Below are positions 18,277-26,785 of a stretch of DNA of 64,000 nucleotides, in pieces. Position 1 is the stretch's first letter. Every line of letters starts with the position of its first letter. The translations under genes and the position numbers were made by a program. Source of the stretch: Oscillospiraceae bacterium. Its GTDB lineage: Bacteria > Bacillota > Clostridia > Oscillospirales > Ruminococcaceae. The DNA is taken from positions 1 to 64,000 of the forward strand of contig JAUNSK010000004.1 in NCBI GenBank assembly GCA_030539275.1. The letters are read 5' to 3'. The notes below the pieces were generated by a model. The model did not search any database. It had not been told where the DNA came from and worked only from the letters and a program-made list of their open reading frames with translations.

Positions 18277-18305
18277 TTGACAACATTTTGTTTACGCTAT
18301 ATAAT
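18277..18305 (+). promoter_or_regulatory. Strong promoter of the 18.3-20.6 kb operon
   Basis: Consensus TTGACA and TATAAT with a 17-base spacer, 57 bases before the oxidoreductase ATG. Confidence 0.8.
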
Positions 18306-18362
18306 TAACAAAAACACTCAGGTACTATTACAAAAAGATACCCGCAATACGGAGGAAAATAT

Positions 18363-19337
18363 ATGAATCTAGCTATAATCGGTGCCGGCGGCATTGCTGA
18401 AAAAATGGCCCTGACAGTCAACAAAATGAATGACGTAACCTGTTTTGCAATAGCTTCACGTGATATAAAAAAAGCAGAAGAATTTGCCGGAAAGTTTGGT
18501 TTTAAAAAAGCTTACGGCTCGTATGAAGAACTTGTTAATGACAATGAAATAGATCTTGTGTATATTGCCACTCCTCATTCACACCATTATCAGCATATAA
18601 AGCTTTGTCTTGAAAATGGCAGAAATGTACTGTGTGAAAAAGCTTTTACTGCAAATGCCAGACAAGCAAAAGAGGTAATCGAACTTGCACATGAAAAAAA
18701 ATGTCTTCTGACAGAAGCGATCTGGACAAGATATATGCCGTCTGCTGTAATGATAAATGAAATACTGGGGAGCGGAATTATCGGCGCTCCGTCATCACTG
18801 ACAGCAAATATCGGATATCCGATTGCAGACAAACCAAGACTGGCACAGCCTTCTCTTGCAGGCGGTGCATTGCTTGATATTGGAATTTACCCTATAAACT
18901 TTGCGTTTATGGTATTTGGTACAGATATAAAAAATGTAGTTTCAACTGCAGTTATAACTCCTGCGGGTGTAGATAACAAAAACAGTATTACTATCACCTA
19001 TAACGACGGAAGACAAGCTGTACTTCACAGCAATGCCTGTGCACGTACAGACCGCCGCGGTGTGATATATGCAAGCAAAGGCTATATGGAAATAGACAAT
19101 ATAAATAACTGCCGGACTATCAGTCTCTACAGCAATGATGGTGAACTGACAGGTGAGTATACTGTTCCACCGCAGATAAGCGGCTATGAATACGAGGTGC
19201 TTTCATGCATGAAAGCCATCAGTGAAGGCAGGATCGAATGCCCTGAAATGACCCACGACAAAACGATATTTGTTATGGAATTTATGGATAAGCTGAGATA
19301 TGAATGGGGCGTAAGGTATCCGTTTGACCAGAATTAA
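18363..19337 (+). CDS. Gfo/Idh/MocA family oxidoreductase
   Basis: A 324-residue NAD(P)-dependent dehydrogenase. The N-terminal Rossmann motif is GAGGIAEKM (residues 7-15). The family segment VLCEKAFTANARQA has Ala where EKP is usual. A C-terminal beta-sheet domain follows, with DIGIYPINF near 176. Members oxidise sugars, inositols or related polyols; this one is closest in look to trans-1,2-dihydrobenzene-1,2-diol dehydrogenase-like bacterial proteins. GGAGGAAAA precedes the ATG. It heads a three-gene run. Confidence 0.85.
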   Translation: MNLAIIGAGGIAEKMALTVNKMNDVTCFAIASRDIKKAEEFAGKFGFKKAYGSYEELVNDNEIDLVYIATPHSHHYQHIKLCLENGRNVLCEKAFTANARQAKEVIELAHEKKCLLTEAIWTRYMPSAVMINEILGSGIIGAPSSLTANIGYPIADKPRLAQPSLAGGALLDIGIYPINFAFMVFGTDIKNVVSTAVITPAGVDNKNSITITYNDGRQAVLHSNACARTDRRGVIYASKGYMEIDNINNCRTISLYSNDGELTGEYTVPPQISGYEYEVLSCMKAISEGRIECPEMTHDKTIFVMEFMDKLRYEWGVRYPFDQN

Positions 19338-19355
19338 TATGAAAGGCAATTATAA

Positions 19356-19697
19356 ATGAATATACAGATTTTCGGAACAAAAAAATGCTTTGATACTAAA
19401 AAGGCAGAACGATATTTTAAAGAACGCAAAGTAAAATACCAGTTGATCGACATGAAAGAAAAAGGCATGAGCAAAGGTGAATTCAACAGCGTCAGACAGG
19501 CTCTCGGCGGTATTGACAACATGATAGATGAGTCAAACAAAGACAAGGATCTTCTTGCACTGTTAAAATATATCGCAGATGAAAGCAAGGAAGAAAAGCT
19601 GTTTGAAAATCAAAATCTTATTAAAACTCCAATAGTCAGAAACGGAAAACAGGCGACTGCCGGATATCAGCCTGACATATGGAAAACCTGGGCATAA
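19356..19697 (+). CDS. ArsC/Spx-family thioredoxin-fold protein
   Basis: A 113-residue protein of the ArsC/Spx/YffB type: a strand MNIQIFG, a single N-terminal Cys (C11 in TKKCFDTKKAERYF), and the late TPIVRNGKQATAGYQPDIW segment. Family members reduce arsenate or bind RNA polymerase (Spx). Spx has CxxC, which is absent here, so a reductase-like or unknown role is likelier. It lies 18 bases after the oxidoreductase gene. Confidence 0.8.
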   Translation: MNIQIFGTKKCFDTKKAERYFKERKVKYQLIDMKEKGMSKGEFNSVRQALGGIDNMIDESNKDKDLLALLKYIADESKEEKLFENQNLIKTPIVRNGKQATAGYQPDIWKTWA

Positions 19698-19710
19698 AGG
19701 ACTTAATAAT

Positions 19711-20580
19711 ATGCATAATGTACAAGCAAAAGGAATATTATCAGCCTCAAACGGCATGAATATATACCGAGGATGCCTTCACGGCTGCATATACTGCGAT
19801 TCACGAAGCAAATGCTACAATATGCAGCATGATTTTGAAGATATCGAGGTCAAGGTAAATGCCCCTGAACTACTTGACCTTGCTTTAAGGCATAAGCGAC
19901 ACAAATGCATGATATGCACAGGATCAATGAGTGATCCGTATACTCCTCCTGAACAAAAACTTATGCTTACCAGAAAAGTTCTTGAGACTATAGAAAAGCA
20001 TGGATTCGGACTGTCTGTTCTCACAAAGTCTGATCTTATTCTGAGGGATCTTGACCTTCTGAAAAGTATAAACAGCAGTGCAAAATGTGTCGTTATGATG
20101 ACTATGACAACATACGATGATGATCTGTGCTCAATTATTGAACCCGGTGTCTGTACAACTTCAAGACGTTTTGAGGTACTCACAGCCATGAAAGAGGCCG
20201 GAATACCTACTGTTGTATGGATCTCTCCGATCCTTCCTTTTATTAATGACACCCCAGGGAACATTAACGGTCTTCTTGATTACTGTATAAAAGCCGGTGT
20301 GTACGGAATTGTTACCTTCGGACCAGGAGTCACTATGCGTGAAGGTGACAGGGAATACTTTTATGAAAAGCTTGACCGGCATTTCCCCGGAATAAAACAA
20401 AAGTATATTCGCAAATATGGCATGAGCTACGAACTGATCAGTGACAGGGGAGACGAACTTATGGATATACTCACAACAAGATGCCGTGATAATTCAATAG
20501 TATGCAGCTCACAGAAAGTTTTTGATTATATCAGGACCTTTGAAGAAAAGACAGGTGGCGAACAGCTTAGTTTCTTTTAG
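19711..20580 (+). CDS. Radical SAM protein (spore photoproduct lyase-like group)
   Basis: A 289-residue radical SAM enzyme. The cluster Cys residues are C22, C26 and C29 in RGCLHGCIYCD, preceded by NIYRGC as in the SplB-like/Rv2578c group. It shows no auxiliary cluster motif. The reaction is unknown. AAAGGA precedes the ATG 13 bases after the ArsC-like stop, so the gene ends a three-gene operon closed by a bidirectional terminator shared with feoB. Confidence 0.85.
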   Translation: MHNVQAKGILSASNGMNIYRGCLHGCIYCDSRSKCYNMQHDFEDIEVKVNAPELLDLALRHKRHKCMICTGSMSDPYTPPEQKLMLTRKVLETIEKHGFGLSVLTKSDLILRDLDLLKSINSSAKCVVMMTMTTYDDDLCSIIEPGVCTTSRRFEVLTAMKEAGIPTVVWISPILPFINDTPGNINGLLDYCIKAGVYGIVTFGPGVTMREGDREYFYEKLDRHFPGIKQKYIRKYGMSYELISDRGDELMDILTTRCRDNSIVCSSQKVFDYIRTFEEKTGGEQLSFF

Positions 20581-20611
20581 AGTTAAAAAGTTCATTGCAC
20601 TTAATTTATAT

Positions 20612-20658
20612 ACATGAAAAAACGGGATCACTTCAAAGTGTATCCCGTTTTTCATGTA
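20612..20658. terminator. Bidirectional terminator between the radical SAM gene and feoB
   Basis: A long inverted repeat (arms ACATGAAAAAACGGGAT and its near complement) with T runs on both strands, between two convergent genes. Confidence 0.85.
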
Positions 20659-20671
20659 TATTATCATATTA

Positions 20672-22819
20672 TCATATCAGACTTGCTATCGTATTAAATA
20701 CAAAACATATAACTATTCCGCATACAGTCGGAATAAGCATCGAAAGTCCGGTCCATTTCCAGCTTCCGGTTTCTTTCTTTATTGTCATCAGTGTCGTTGA
20801 ACACGGCCAGTGCATAAGTGAGAAAAGCATAACACTCACTGCAGTTATCCAGGTCCATCCGTTTTCTACAAGCAGCGCCTTCAGGTCGCTGTACTTATCA
20901 AATTCAAGAATACTTCCTTCTGACATATATGCCATAATAATGATCGGTACTACTATCTCATTAGCCGGCAGGCCAAGAATAAACGCCATCAATATTACAC
21001 CGTCAAGGCCAAGCAGACTTGCAAAAGGATCAAGGAAATCAGCGCAGTATCTAAGCAGACTTATATCATTTATTTCTATATTTGCCATAAGCCATATAAC
21101 CAAGCCGGCAGGTGCTGCTACTACTACAGCACGGCCCAGAACAAACAATGTTCTGTCAAATATTGAGCGAACTATAACCTTGCCAATCTGAGGCTTTCTG
21201 TACGGAGGAAGTTCCAGAGTATATGATGATGGCATACCCTTAAGTATAGTCTTTGAAAGCAGCCTTGAAGTTATAAACGTCATAAATACACCAAGAATAA
21301 TTACGCCGGTCAGCAGCACGGCTGAAAGAACTGAACCGCCTGCACCGACAGCGGAGCCTATAAAGAACATAGATATAATAGCAATAAGTGTCGGAAATCT
21401 TCCGTTGCACGGAACAAAGTTATTTGTTATCATTGCTATCAGTCGTTCACGTGGTGAATCAATAATTCTGCAGCCTACTATACCTGCTGCGTTACAGCCA
21501 AACCCCATTGCCATAGTCAGTGATTGTTTTCCGCATGCATTACATTTTTTAAATGGTTTATCCAGATTATAAGCGATCCTCGGAAGATACCCTGCATCCT
21601 CAAGCAGCGTAAACAGAGGAAAGAATATTGCCATTGGCGGAAGCATTACAGATACTACCCATGCTACAACCCTGTATACACCCAGAATCAGTGACTCTGA
21701 CAGCCACGAAGGGGCATTGATATATACAAAAAATGCATATAGTTTATCCTGTAACCAGAACAGACCGTTTCCTATCAGTTCAGAAGGATAATTTGCACCT
21801 GCAATTGTCAGCCAGAATACAACCAAAAGCAGCAAAATCATAATGGGATAACCAGTATATTTACTTGTAAGTATTTTGTCTATCTTTTTATCCCTGCAGT
21901 TATAGCTGCACTTATCGTATTTTACAGTATCCATGCAGATCTCTTCAGCAGCAAGAACTATACATGATACTATTCTGTCCTTTATATTTGTTTCATTTAT
22001 ACCATTGTCAGCAAGGTGTTTCTTCGCTTTAGCCACTGCCTGCTTAACTTCTTCGTCTTCAATAATATCCTCATCAAAATATGCAATGAGTTCATTATTC
22101 AATGACTCATCATAGTCGAGCAGCTTAAGACTCAGCCATCTTTCGCTTATTCGTCCGCCGGTCGTCTTCTTAAGTACGGGTTCTATAATTGAAATAGCTT
22201 CCTCAATAGGCTGTGTATAGCGTATCCTGTATGACTTCTGAGGTTTATCATCAGTTACAAGCTTATCAAGTTCATGAGTAAAATTATCCAGGCTTTTTTT
22301 CTTTCTTGCAATAGTTCCTACTACAGGAACACCAAGCTGTTCAGATAATCCTTTCAGATCAATACATATGTTTTTCCTTTTTGCTTCATCCATAAGATTT
22401 ACACATACAAGAACCTTATCCGATATCTCTATTGTCTGCAGAACAAGATTAAGATTTCTCTCCAGACATGTAGCATCACATACTACTACAACAGCATCAG
22501 GCTCACCAAAGCATATAAAGTTTCTTGCAACTTCTTCCTCAGCCGAGTGAGCCATCAGGGAATACGTACCCGGTATATCAACAAGAACATATGACTGTTC
22601 TTTTGTACTGCAGTATCCCTGTGCATTTGATACTGTTTTACCCGGCCAGTTGCCGGTATGCTGATTAAGTCCTGTAAGATTATTGAAAACCGTGCTTTTG
22701 CCGACGTTAGGATTTCCTGCTATAGCAACTACCTTGTCATTTTCAGTCTGCTTCAGGATCTCAAGTCCTGAATCTATTGCTTTAATTCCGACTGAGCTTT
22801 TTGTTAAACCCAATAACAT
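20672..22819 (-). CDS. feoB: Ferrous iron transporter FeoB
   Basis: A 715-residue Fe(II) transporter. The N-terminal GTPase domain has GNPNVGKS (G1) near residue 36 and DIPGTYS (G3); G4 is NLMD. A helical GDI-like linker follows, then about eight membrane helices with the GATE motifs around GFGCNAAGI and NNFVPCNGRFP. The ATG at 22819 follows GAGGTG immediately, and a GTG or TTG nearby is also possible. It lies 14 bases after feoA and is transcribed from the shared feoA/dtxR intergenic region. Confidence 0.97.
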   Translation of the reverse strand: MLLGLTKSSVGIKAIDSGLEILKQTENDKVVAIAGNPNVGKSTVFNNLTGLNQHTGNWPGKTVSNAQGYCSTKEQSYVLVDIPGTYSLMAHSAEEEVARNFICFGEPDAVVVVCDATCLERNLNLVLQTIEISDKVLVCVNLMDEAKRKNICIDLKGLSEQLGVPVVGTIARKKKSLDNFTHELDKLVTDDKPQKSYRIRYTQPIEEAISIIEPVLKKTTGGRISERWLSLKLLDYDESLNNELIAYFDEDIIEDEEVKQAVAKAKKHLADNGINETNIKDRIVSCIVLAAEEICMDTVKYDKCSYNCRDKKIDKILTSKYTGYPIMILLLLVVFWLTIAGANYPSELIGNGLFWLQDKLYAFFVYINAPSWLSESLILGVYRVVAWVVSVMLPPMAIFFPLFTLLEDAGYLPRIAYNLDKPFKKCNACGKQSLTMAMGFGCNAAGIVGCRIIDSPRERLIAMITNNFVPCNGRFPTLIAIISMFFIGSAVGAGGSVLSAVLLTGVIILGVFMTFITSRLLSKTILKGMPSSYTLELPPYRKPQIGKVIVRSIFDRTLFVLGRAVVVAAPAGLVIWLMANIEINDISLLRYCADFLDPFASLLGLDGVILMAFILGLPANEIVVPIIIMAYMSEGSILEFDKYSDLKALLVENGWTWITAVSVMLFSLMHWPCSTTLMTIKKETGSWKWTGLSMLIPTVCGIVICFVFNTIASLI

Positions 22820-22833
22820 CACCTCATATATTT

Positions 22834-23067
22834 TCAGTTATATATCAAAATATTTTTACAATCCTCAGATCTTATTGCAATTACTGCGCCGCGGATAAGA
22901 TATGCGGACGGATCTCCTCCGGGACTTCTTCCAAGACATTCAACTTCAGTGTTTTCTATAAGACCTATATCAAGAAGTCTTCTTCTGATGCTGCCGGTTG
23001 ATAACAGATTCTTTATTCTAGCCTTCTGACCAGGCCTTATATCATTTAAACTGGATACTGTATTCAT
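22834..23067 (-). CDS. feoA: FeoA family protein
   Basis: A 77-residue SH3-like protein that assists FeoB. The family pattern is present: an LNDIRPGQKARI start, the RRRLLDIGLIENTEVECL centre and RGAVIAIRSEDCKNILI end. GAGGAGAAATTAATT precedes the ATG. A perfect inverted repeat lies 35 bases upstream, where a metal-responsive repressor could block transcription. Confidence 0.95.
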   Translation of the reverse strand: MNTVSSLNDIRPGQKARIKNLLSTGSIRRRLLDIGLIENTEVECLGRSPGGDPSAYLIRGAVIAIRSEDCKNILIYN

Positions 23068-23101
23068 AATTAATTTCTCCTCGAATATATATTAATTAGT
23101 G

Positions 23102-23122
23102 TAAGGAAACTTTTTTTCCTTA
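23102..23122. promoter_or_regulatory. Candidate metal-regulator operator between feoA and the DtxR gene
   Basis: A perfect inverted repeat, TAAGGAAA - five bases - TTTCCTTA. It lies just downstream of a minus-strand TATAAT at 23128-23133, so a bound regulator would block feoAB. The divergent DtxR-family gene begins 53 bases to the right. Confidence 0.55.
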
Positions 23123-23174
23123 TCCTATTATATTTGATTCTCCGTAATATGTTACACTTTGAAAGGAGGATACT

Positions 23175-23603
23175 ATGATAAATGAAGAACAATTCTATAC
23201 GATGAAAGTATATGAGCTCAATCATTCGGAGAACTTATCTGCGTCAATGGAAGATTATCTTGAGATGATATACCGTATACATATAAAAAATAATGTTATA
23301 AGAATAAATGAAATAGCGGCAAATCTTCATGTAAAACCATCAAGTGCGTCAAAAATGGTAAACAATCTGAAGATTCTGGGGTACTTAATTAATGAGAAAT
23401 ACGGTTATATCAAACTAACCCCTTCAGGCGAGGAACTGGGAAAGTATCTGTTATACAGACATACTGTCATAAACAGATTTTTATGTATACTTAATAATAC
23501 TGACAATGAACTTGATCAGGCAGAAAAAATAGAACATTTTCTTAACAGAAACACTATTAAGAATCTGGATAAGCTGACAGGGAAACTTGAGATGTATATA
23601 TAA
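23175..23603 (+). CDS. DtxR-family iron-dependent regulator (short form)
   Basis: A 142-residue regulator with an N-terminal winged helix: the family start SMEDYLEMIYRIH at about 18-30, then IRINEIAANLHVKPSSASKMVNNL. The dimer region with His and Glu ligands follows (HTVINRFL, EKIEHFLN); the SH3-like third domain is absent, as in MntR-type proteins. GAAAGGAGGATACT precedes the ATG. Its place opposite feoAB, with an inverted repeat between, points to control of iron uptake. Confidence 0.88.
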   Translation: MINEEQFYTMKVYELNHSENLSASMEDYLEMIYRIHIKNNVIRINEIAANLHVKPSSASKMVNNLKILGYLINEKYGYIKLTPSGEELGKYLLYRHTVINRFLCILNNTDNELDQAEKIEHFLNRNTIKNLDKLTGKLEMYI

Positions 23604-23636
23604 AGTGTGTCTACTATTTAACGAATCATTATAATA

Positions 23637-23690
23637 ATAATCAGCACTTATAAACTGCTTTTAAACATTTTATAAGTGCTGATTATTTGA
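23637..23690 (+). terminator. Terminator after the DtxR-family gene
   Basis: Eighteen-base arms (starting ATAATCAGCACTTATAAA) with a 13-base loop and a weak T tail. Confidence 0.7.
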
Positions 23691-23718
23691 TTTCTTATAC
23701 TATAAAGATAAACAGATA

Positions 23719-23841
23719 TTAATCTCCGCCGGGTCCGCTGCGCGGCGTTCTTGTATCAGGTTCTTCTTTAAGATGAGTACTTGTCCACTGATTGTTGCCG
23801 GCTGTCTTTTTATTAAGATCGGGTTTATTTTTCTTCGACAT
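23719..23841 (-). CDS. 40-residue basic peptide, unknown function
   Basis: A short gene supported by a strong ribosome site, CAAAGGAGAATTGAT before ATG, and a clean stop. The peptide starts MSKKNKPDLNKK and ends RTPRSGPGGD; it is polar and charged with a proline/glycine tail, without signal peptide or membrane segment. I do not recognise a family. No neighbour is on the same strand within 200 bases except the tRNA upstream. It may be a small structural or nucleic-acid-binding peptide. Confidence 0.55.
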   Translation of the reverse strand: MSKKNKPDLNKKTAGNNQWTSTHLKEEPDTRTPRSGPGGD

Positions 23842-23947
23842 ATCAATTCTCCTTTGTTTTTCTTAGTTTATGTCAGACCATGATAATTATACATACATGT
23901 CAGTTTATTAACAGGATTACAACAGGGGAGAATAATATTTATAAAAT

Positions 23948-23986
23948 AACAAAAAGCCTATGACTACAAATGTTCATAGTCATAGG
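23948..23986 (-). terminator. Terminator downstream of tRNA-Gln
   Basis: A perfect ten-base stem, CCTATGACTA and TAGTCATAGG, followed on the minus strand by CTTTTTG. Confidence 0.75.
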
Positions 23987-24073
23987 GGTATTGCTGGGGT
24001 ACTGGAGTAAAAAAGCAAAAAATAAAACACGTATCTTATTCGTCAAATGACCTGGATACGCGCTTTATAAGTA

Positions 24074-24145
24074 TTGGGACAGCTGGATTCGAACCAGCGG
24101 GTGACGGAGTCAAAGTCCGTTGCCTTACCGCTTGGCTATGCCCCA
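24074..24145 (-). tRNA. tRNA-Gln (anticodon TTG)
   Basis: A 72-base cloverleaf on the minus strand. The acceptor arms TGGGGCA and TGTCCCA pair with one G-U, the anticodon loop CTTTGAC sits on the stem ACGGA/TCCGT, and the T-loop is GGTTCGAATCC. CCA is not encoded. Confidence 0.95.
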
Positions 24146-24605
24146 AAATGCCAATTGCATAAACTATTATATCACTTGTCAAAATTATTGTCAATACTTT
24201 TTTACTAAATACAATAAATGTTCACAGAATTCGCGTAATAGTTCCAATTTTTGCAGTCCAGACAACAGAACAAGTATTAAAATTGAAATAGTATATATTA
24301 ATAATATATTCAAGCATTAATGTATCTGGAAACAAAGAGCCTGATCAACAAAATAAAAAGCAAATGCAGCATACATTACTTAACTGAACAAAGTAAACAC
24401 AGACATTTATCCGTGTCCTGATAAGTTTGCTTTGTTTATATATTTTATACAGCATGATCAGAAATAAAACAGAACAGAAAAATAAAACTTTATAAACCAA
24501 AAGAAAAAGAGAGAGTCTTAAATAAAAATTTAATTCAAAATAATTATTTATATTAATAAATACACATATACAGATATCCGGGCTGAGATCATGAAAAACA
24601 GCTTC

Positions 24606-24706
24606 AGACCACTTCTGAGGGATTCTGGTATACCCAATTGCGCAAAACTGTGATTTTGTGAAATTGGTATATAATAATTACAACCACTTCTGTGGCGGAT
24701 TCAGAA
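24606..24706. repeat. Imperfect 20-base direct repeats around a palindrome
   Basis: CCACTTCTGAGGGATTCTGG begins near 24608, and a similar copy, CCACTTCTGTGGCGGATTC, near 24684. Between them ATACCCAATT and AATTGGTAT form an inverted repeat. The element could be a small non-autonomous repeat or a regulatory RNA remnant. Confidence 0.4.
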
Positions 24707-24834
24707 GCGTTTTTTTACATCATAGTATTATCAATCCAATCACATTCGTTTTAATTATCATACTGAGTATTAAATCATTCCCTCATGATACTTAGTGAAC
24801 GAATTATTTATAACATAATTAATTAAACCAGCAA

Positions 24835-24861
24835 TAAAAAAAGCGATGTACAAGACATCGC
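24835..24861 (-). terminator. Terminator of the coiled-coil protein gene
   Basis: Stem GCGATGT and ACATCGC with a five-base loop, followed by seven T on the minus strand. Confidence 0.85.
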
Positions 24862-24904
24862 AAATCTTTTTGTTATTAATAATATATGTATAACTGTTTA
24901 TCGA

Positions 24905-25474
24905 TCAACTGTTCATAGGAAAGTCTATATTAAGTACTCCTCCGGCCGACACAGCCCATTCAGCAAGAGCATTTGTCGTTTCTCTTGTTATCTCGGCATG
25001 CTCCTTGATCTCTGACAATGTATCAGCAATCTTATTCAGATGACTATCCATAGTGTCAATACGCGTATCCATAATATCCAGTCTGCTGTCCATAGCATCA
25101 AGTCTTAGATCCATTGTATCAAGACGAGTATCTACAGCCTTAAGATGATTATCCATAGTGCCCAGACTACTGTCTATTTTCTTAAGATGATCGTCAAAGC
25201 CATCCAGACGGTTGTCTAATATCTTGAAATGATCGTCAACGCTGTCAAGACGGTTATCTAATGTTTTTAGATGATCATCAACGCTGTCAAGACGAACATC
25301 AAGCGTCTTAATATGACCATCGACTTTGTCCAGACGGCTATCCATTGTCGCAATATGATCATCAACGCTGTCAAGACGATTATCTAAAGCTTTGAAGCGT
25401 TCATCAACAAGAGATAGACAATCTTTTATACCGTCAAGTCGACTCAGGATAATCTGCAGCATCTCATTATCCAA
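24905..25474 (-). CDS. Coiled-coil protein built of 14-residue tandem repeats
   Basis: A 189-residue acidic protein. Residues about 25-110 are six near-identical 14-residue units of the type LDSVDDHLKTLDNR, and then four 7-residue units (LDTMDLR, LDAMDSR and so on) lead to about 145. All keep hydrophobic a/d positions, so it should be one long parallel coiled coil. No membrane segment is seen. A short hydrophobic C-terminus follows (EWAVSAGGVLNID). The start is TTG behind AGGTGGGGTGG, with ATG four codons later. The repeats invite slippage, and copy number may vary between strains. Function unknown. Confidence 0.75.
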   Translation of the reverse strand: MDNEMLQIILSRLDGIKDCLSLVDERFKALDNRLDSVDDHIATMDSRLDKVDGHIKTLDVRLDSVDDHLKTLDNRLDSVDDHFKILDNRLDGFDDHLKKIDSSLGTMDNHLKAVDTRLDTMDLRLDAMDSRLDIMDTRIDTMDSHLNKIADTLSEIKEHAEITRETTNALAEWAVSAGGVLNIDFPMNS

Positions 25475-25674
25475 TAATATACCACCCCACCTCAGAAGTT
25501 TTTGAATTCTGCACGTTTATAAGCGCAGTAATTTCATATAACCAGTATATTTATTATACATCATCATATATTACTAAGTCAATACGGATATTTATTTATT
25601 CATAATAAATTCCTGAAATTGTAAATGCATGACAATATAAAATTTTATGTTTAGTTGAACAGATTTATCTTATG

Positions 25675-26511
25675 TCAGCAGCAGTCACAATGATAATTAA
25701 TATCGCTGAAATTACAGTTTTTAAGTTTCCCGCTGTTAATGAAAAAATGGCATATGCCGGCATCTCCCCACATTATTTTTGTGAAATTCCGGCCAAAATC
25801 GCTATTGAGCTGTAAAAGCTGAAAATCGAATTTCTCCTGTTCTTCTTCCGAATCACGAATATCATATTGACAGAATTCAGGTGAACCTCCGATCTTATGA
25901 ATATAATTACATGCGTTTGCGTATACCCCATCTTCTAAGATTTTGTCGGACAGATGAAGTTTATACTTCAAATCAGATATGTAATTTATTTTTTCATCTG
26001 ACAGTAAATTAAAATACTTGCAAAATACTCTGTTATAAGCAATTGATTTTTTATTAGTATCTTCCATGACTGGTTTAAACTCAATACCATACTCACCACA
26101 CAAAGGAAAAAATTCTTCGTCTTCTTCAGTTAATTCAGTAATCTGCGGCACAGAATGATTATCTATAATATCACTATAATATATTACTCTGAATCCCTTG
26201 CCGTTTTTATCACACATTCCCCAGGTATCATCTATATCTATCCAGAACTGCAGCATACCTTTTTGCGGATAATTATCTATTCCATGAATATCACTGCAAT
26301 TTATCTGCATGAGAAATCTGAGCTGATCACCGTAACTGTTATACGGAATTTCTGCGCCTGTCGGAAAATATGGAATACCGCCTATTTTGCTTTCAAACAC
26401 TGATGGAATTTTATCAGTTAATTCAAATCCCACACAATATTGTTTTCCGAGTTCCTTAAGAGTTTTTTCATCAGCAGTTTTTACATACTGCAAAGCTTGT
26501 TCTTCTGTCAT
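25675..26511 (-). CDS. YwqG-like DUF1963 protein
   Basis: A 278-residue soluble protein. DUF1963 features are present: SKIGGIPYFPTGAEIPY near 53-69, the LRFLMQINCSDI strand, GMLQFWIDIDDTWG and the late MWGDAGICHFFI. I chose the ATG at 26511 because AAGGAGAAAT precedes it, in place of an ATG 69 bases upstream without a site. It ends in a Cys-rich tail (HCDCC). The function of the family is unknown; members are often found near toxin immunity genes, but no toxin is seen here. Confidence 0.8.
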   Translation of the reverse strand: MTEEQALQYVKTADEKTLKELGKQYCVGFELTDKIPSVFESKIGGIPYFPTGAEIPYNSYGDQLRFLMQINCSDIHGIDNYPQKGMLQFWIDIDDTWGMCDKNGKGFRVIYYSDIIDNHSVPQITELTEEDEEFFPLCGEYGIEFKPVMEDTNKKSIAYNRVFCKYFNLLSDEKINYISDLKYKLHLSDKILEDGVYANACNYIHKIGGSPEFCQYDIRDSEEEQEKFDFQLLQLNSDFGRNFTKIMWGDAGICHFFINSGKLKNCNFSDINYHCDCC

Positions 26512-26785
26512 TTTATTTCTCCTTGTTGATACCTGACGATAGTCAGAATTATTTATTGTCATCATAAATATCCTGTTCATAACTGTCAGCTTAAGACCAG
26601 ATATTTTTTGATATGTTTATTTTACCATATTTAAATAAGAATTAATAGATATTTCGTTTTTTATTATTCAGGAAAAGTAAAAGTTTTTACTAATTTTTTA
26701 GATATTTTTAATAAATGAATACAAAATCTTTCTTTAAGAAATAATAATAAAGTTGTTAATATATTTTGTCAAGGAGAAATTCAAT

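Larger units (their letters stand above)
24146..24904. other. Gene-poor AT-rich interval with a small repeat structure
   Basis: I see no convincing gene in these 760 bases. They hold the tRNA promoter area, a long weak hairpin (ACAAAGTAAAC with GTTTGCTTTGT near 24394-24439), the direct-repeat element at 24606-24706, and the terminator of the coiled-coil gene. Confidence 0.6.

Noticed and set aside
19815-20264. A 149-residue frame antisense to the radical SAM gene
   Set aside because: It lies wholly inside a gene with clear motifs.
20595-21191. A 198-residue open frame antisense to feoB
   Set aside because: It mirrors conserved FeoB membrane helices, has no ribosome site and starts inside the terminator hairpin.
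24905-25474. CRISPR-like direct repeats in the coiled-coil gene
   Set aside because: The 42-base period keeps a coding frame with heptad hydrophobics, so it is protein repeat structure.
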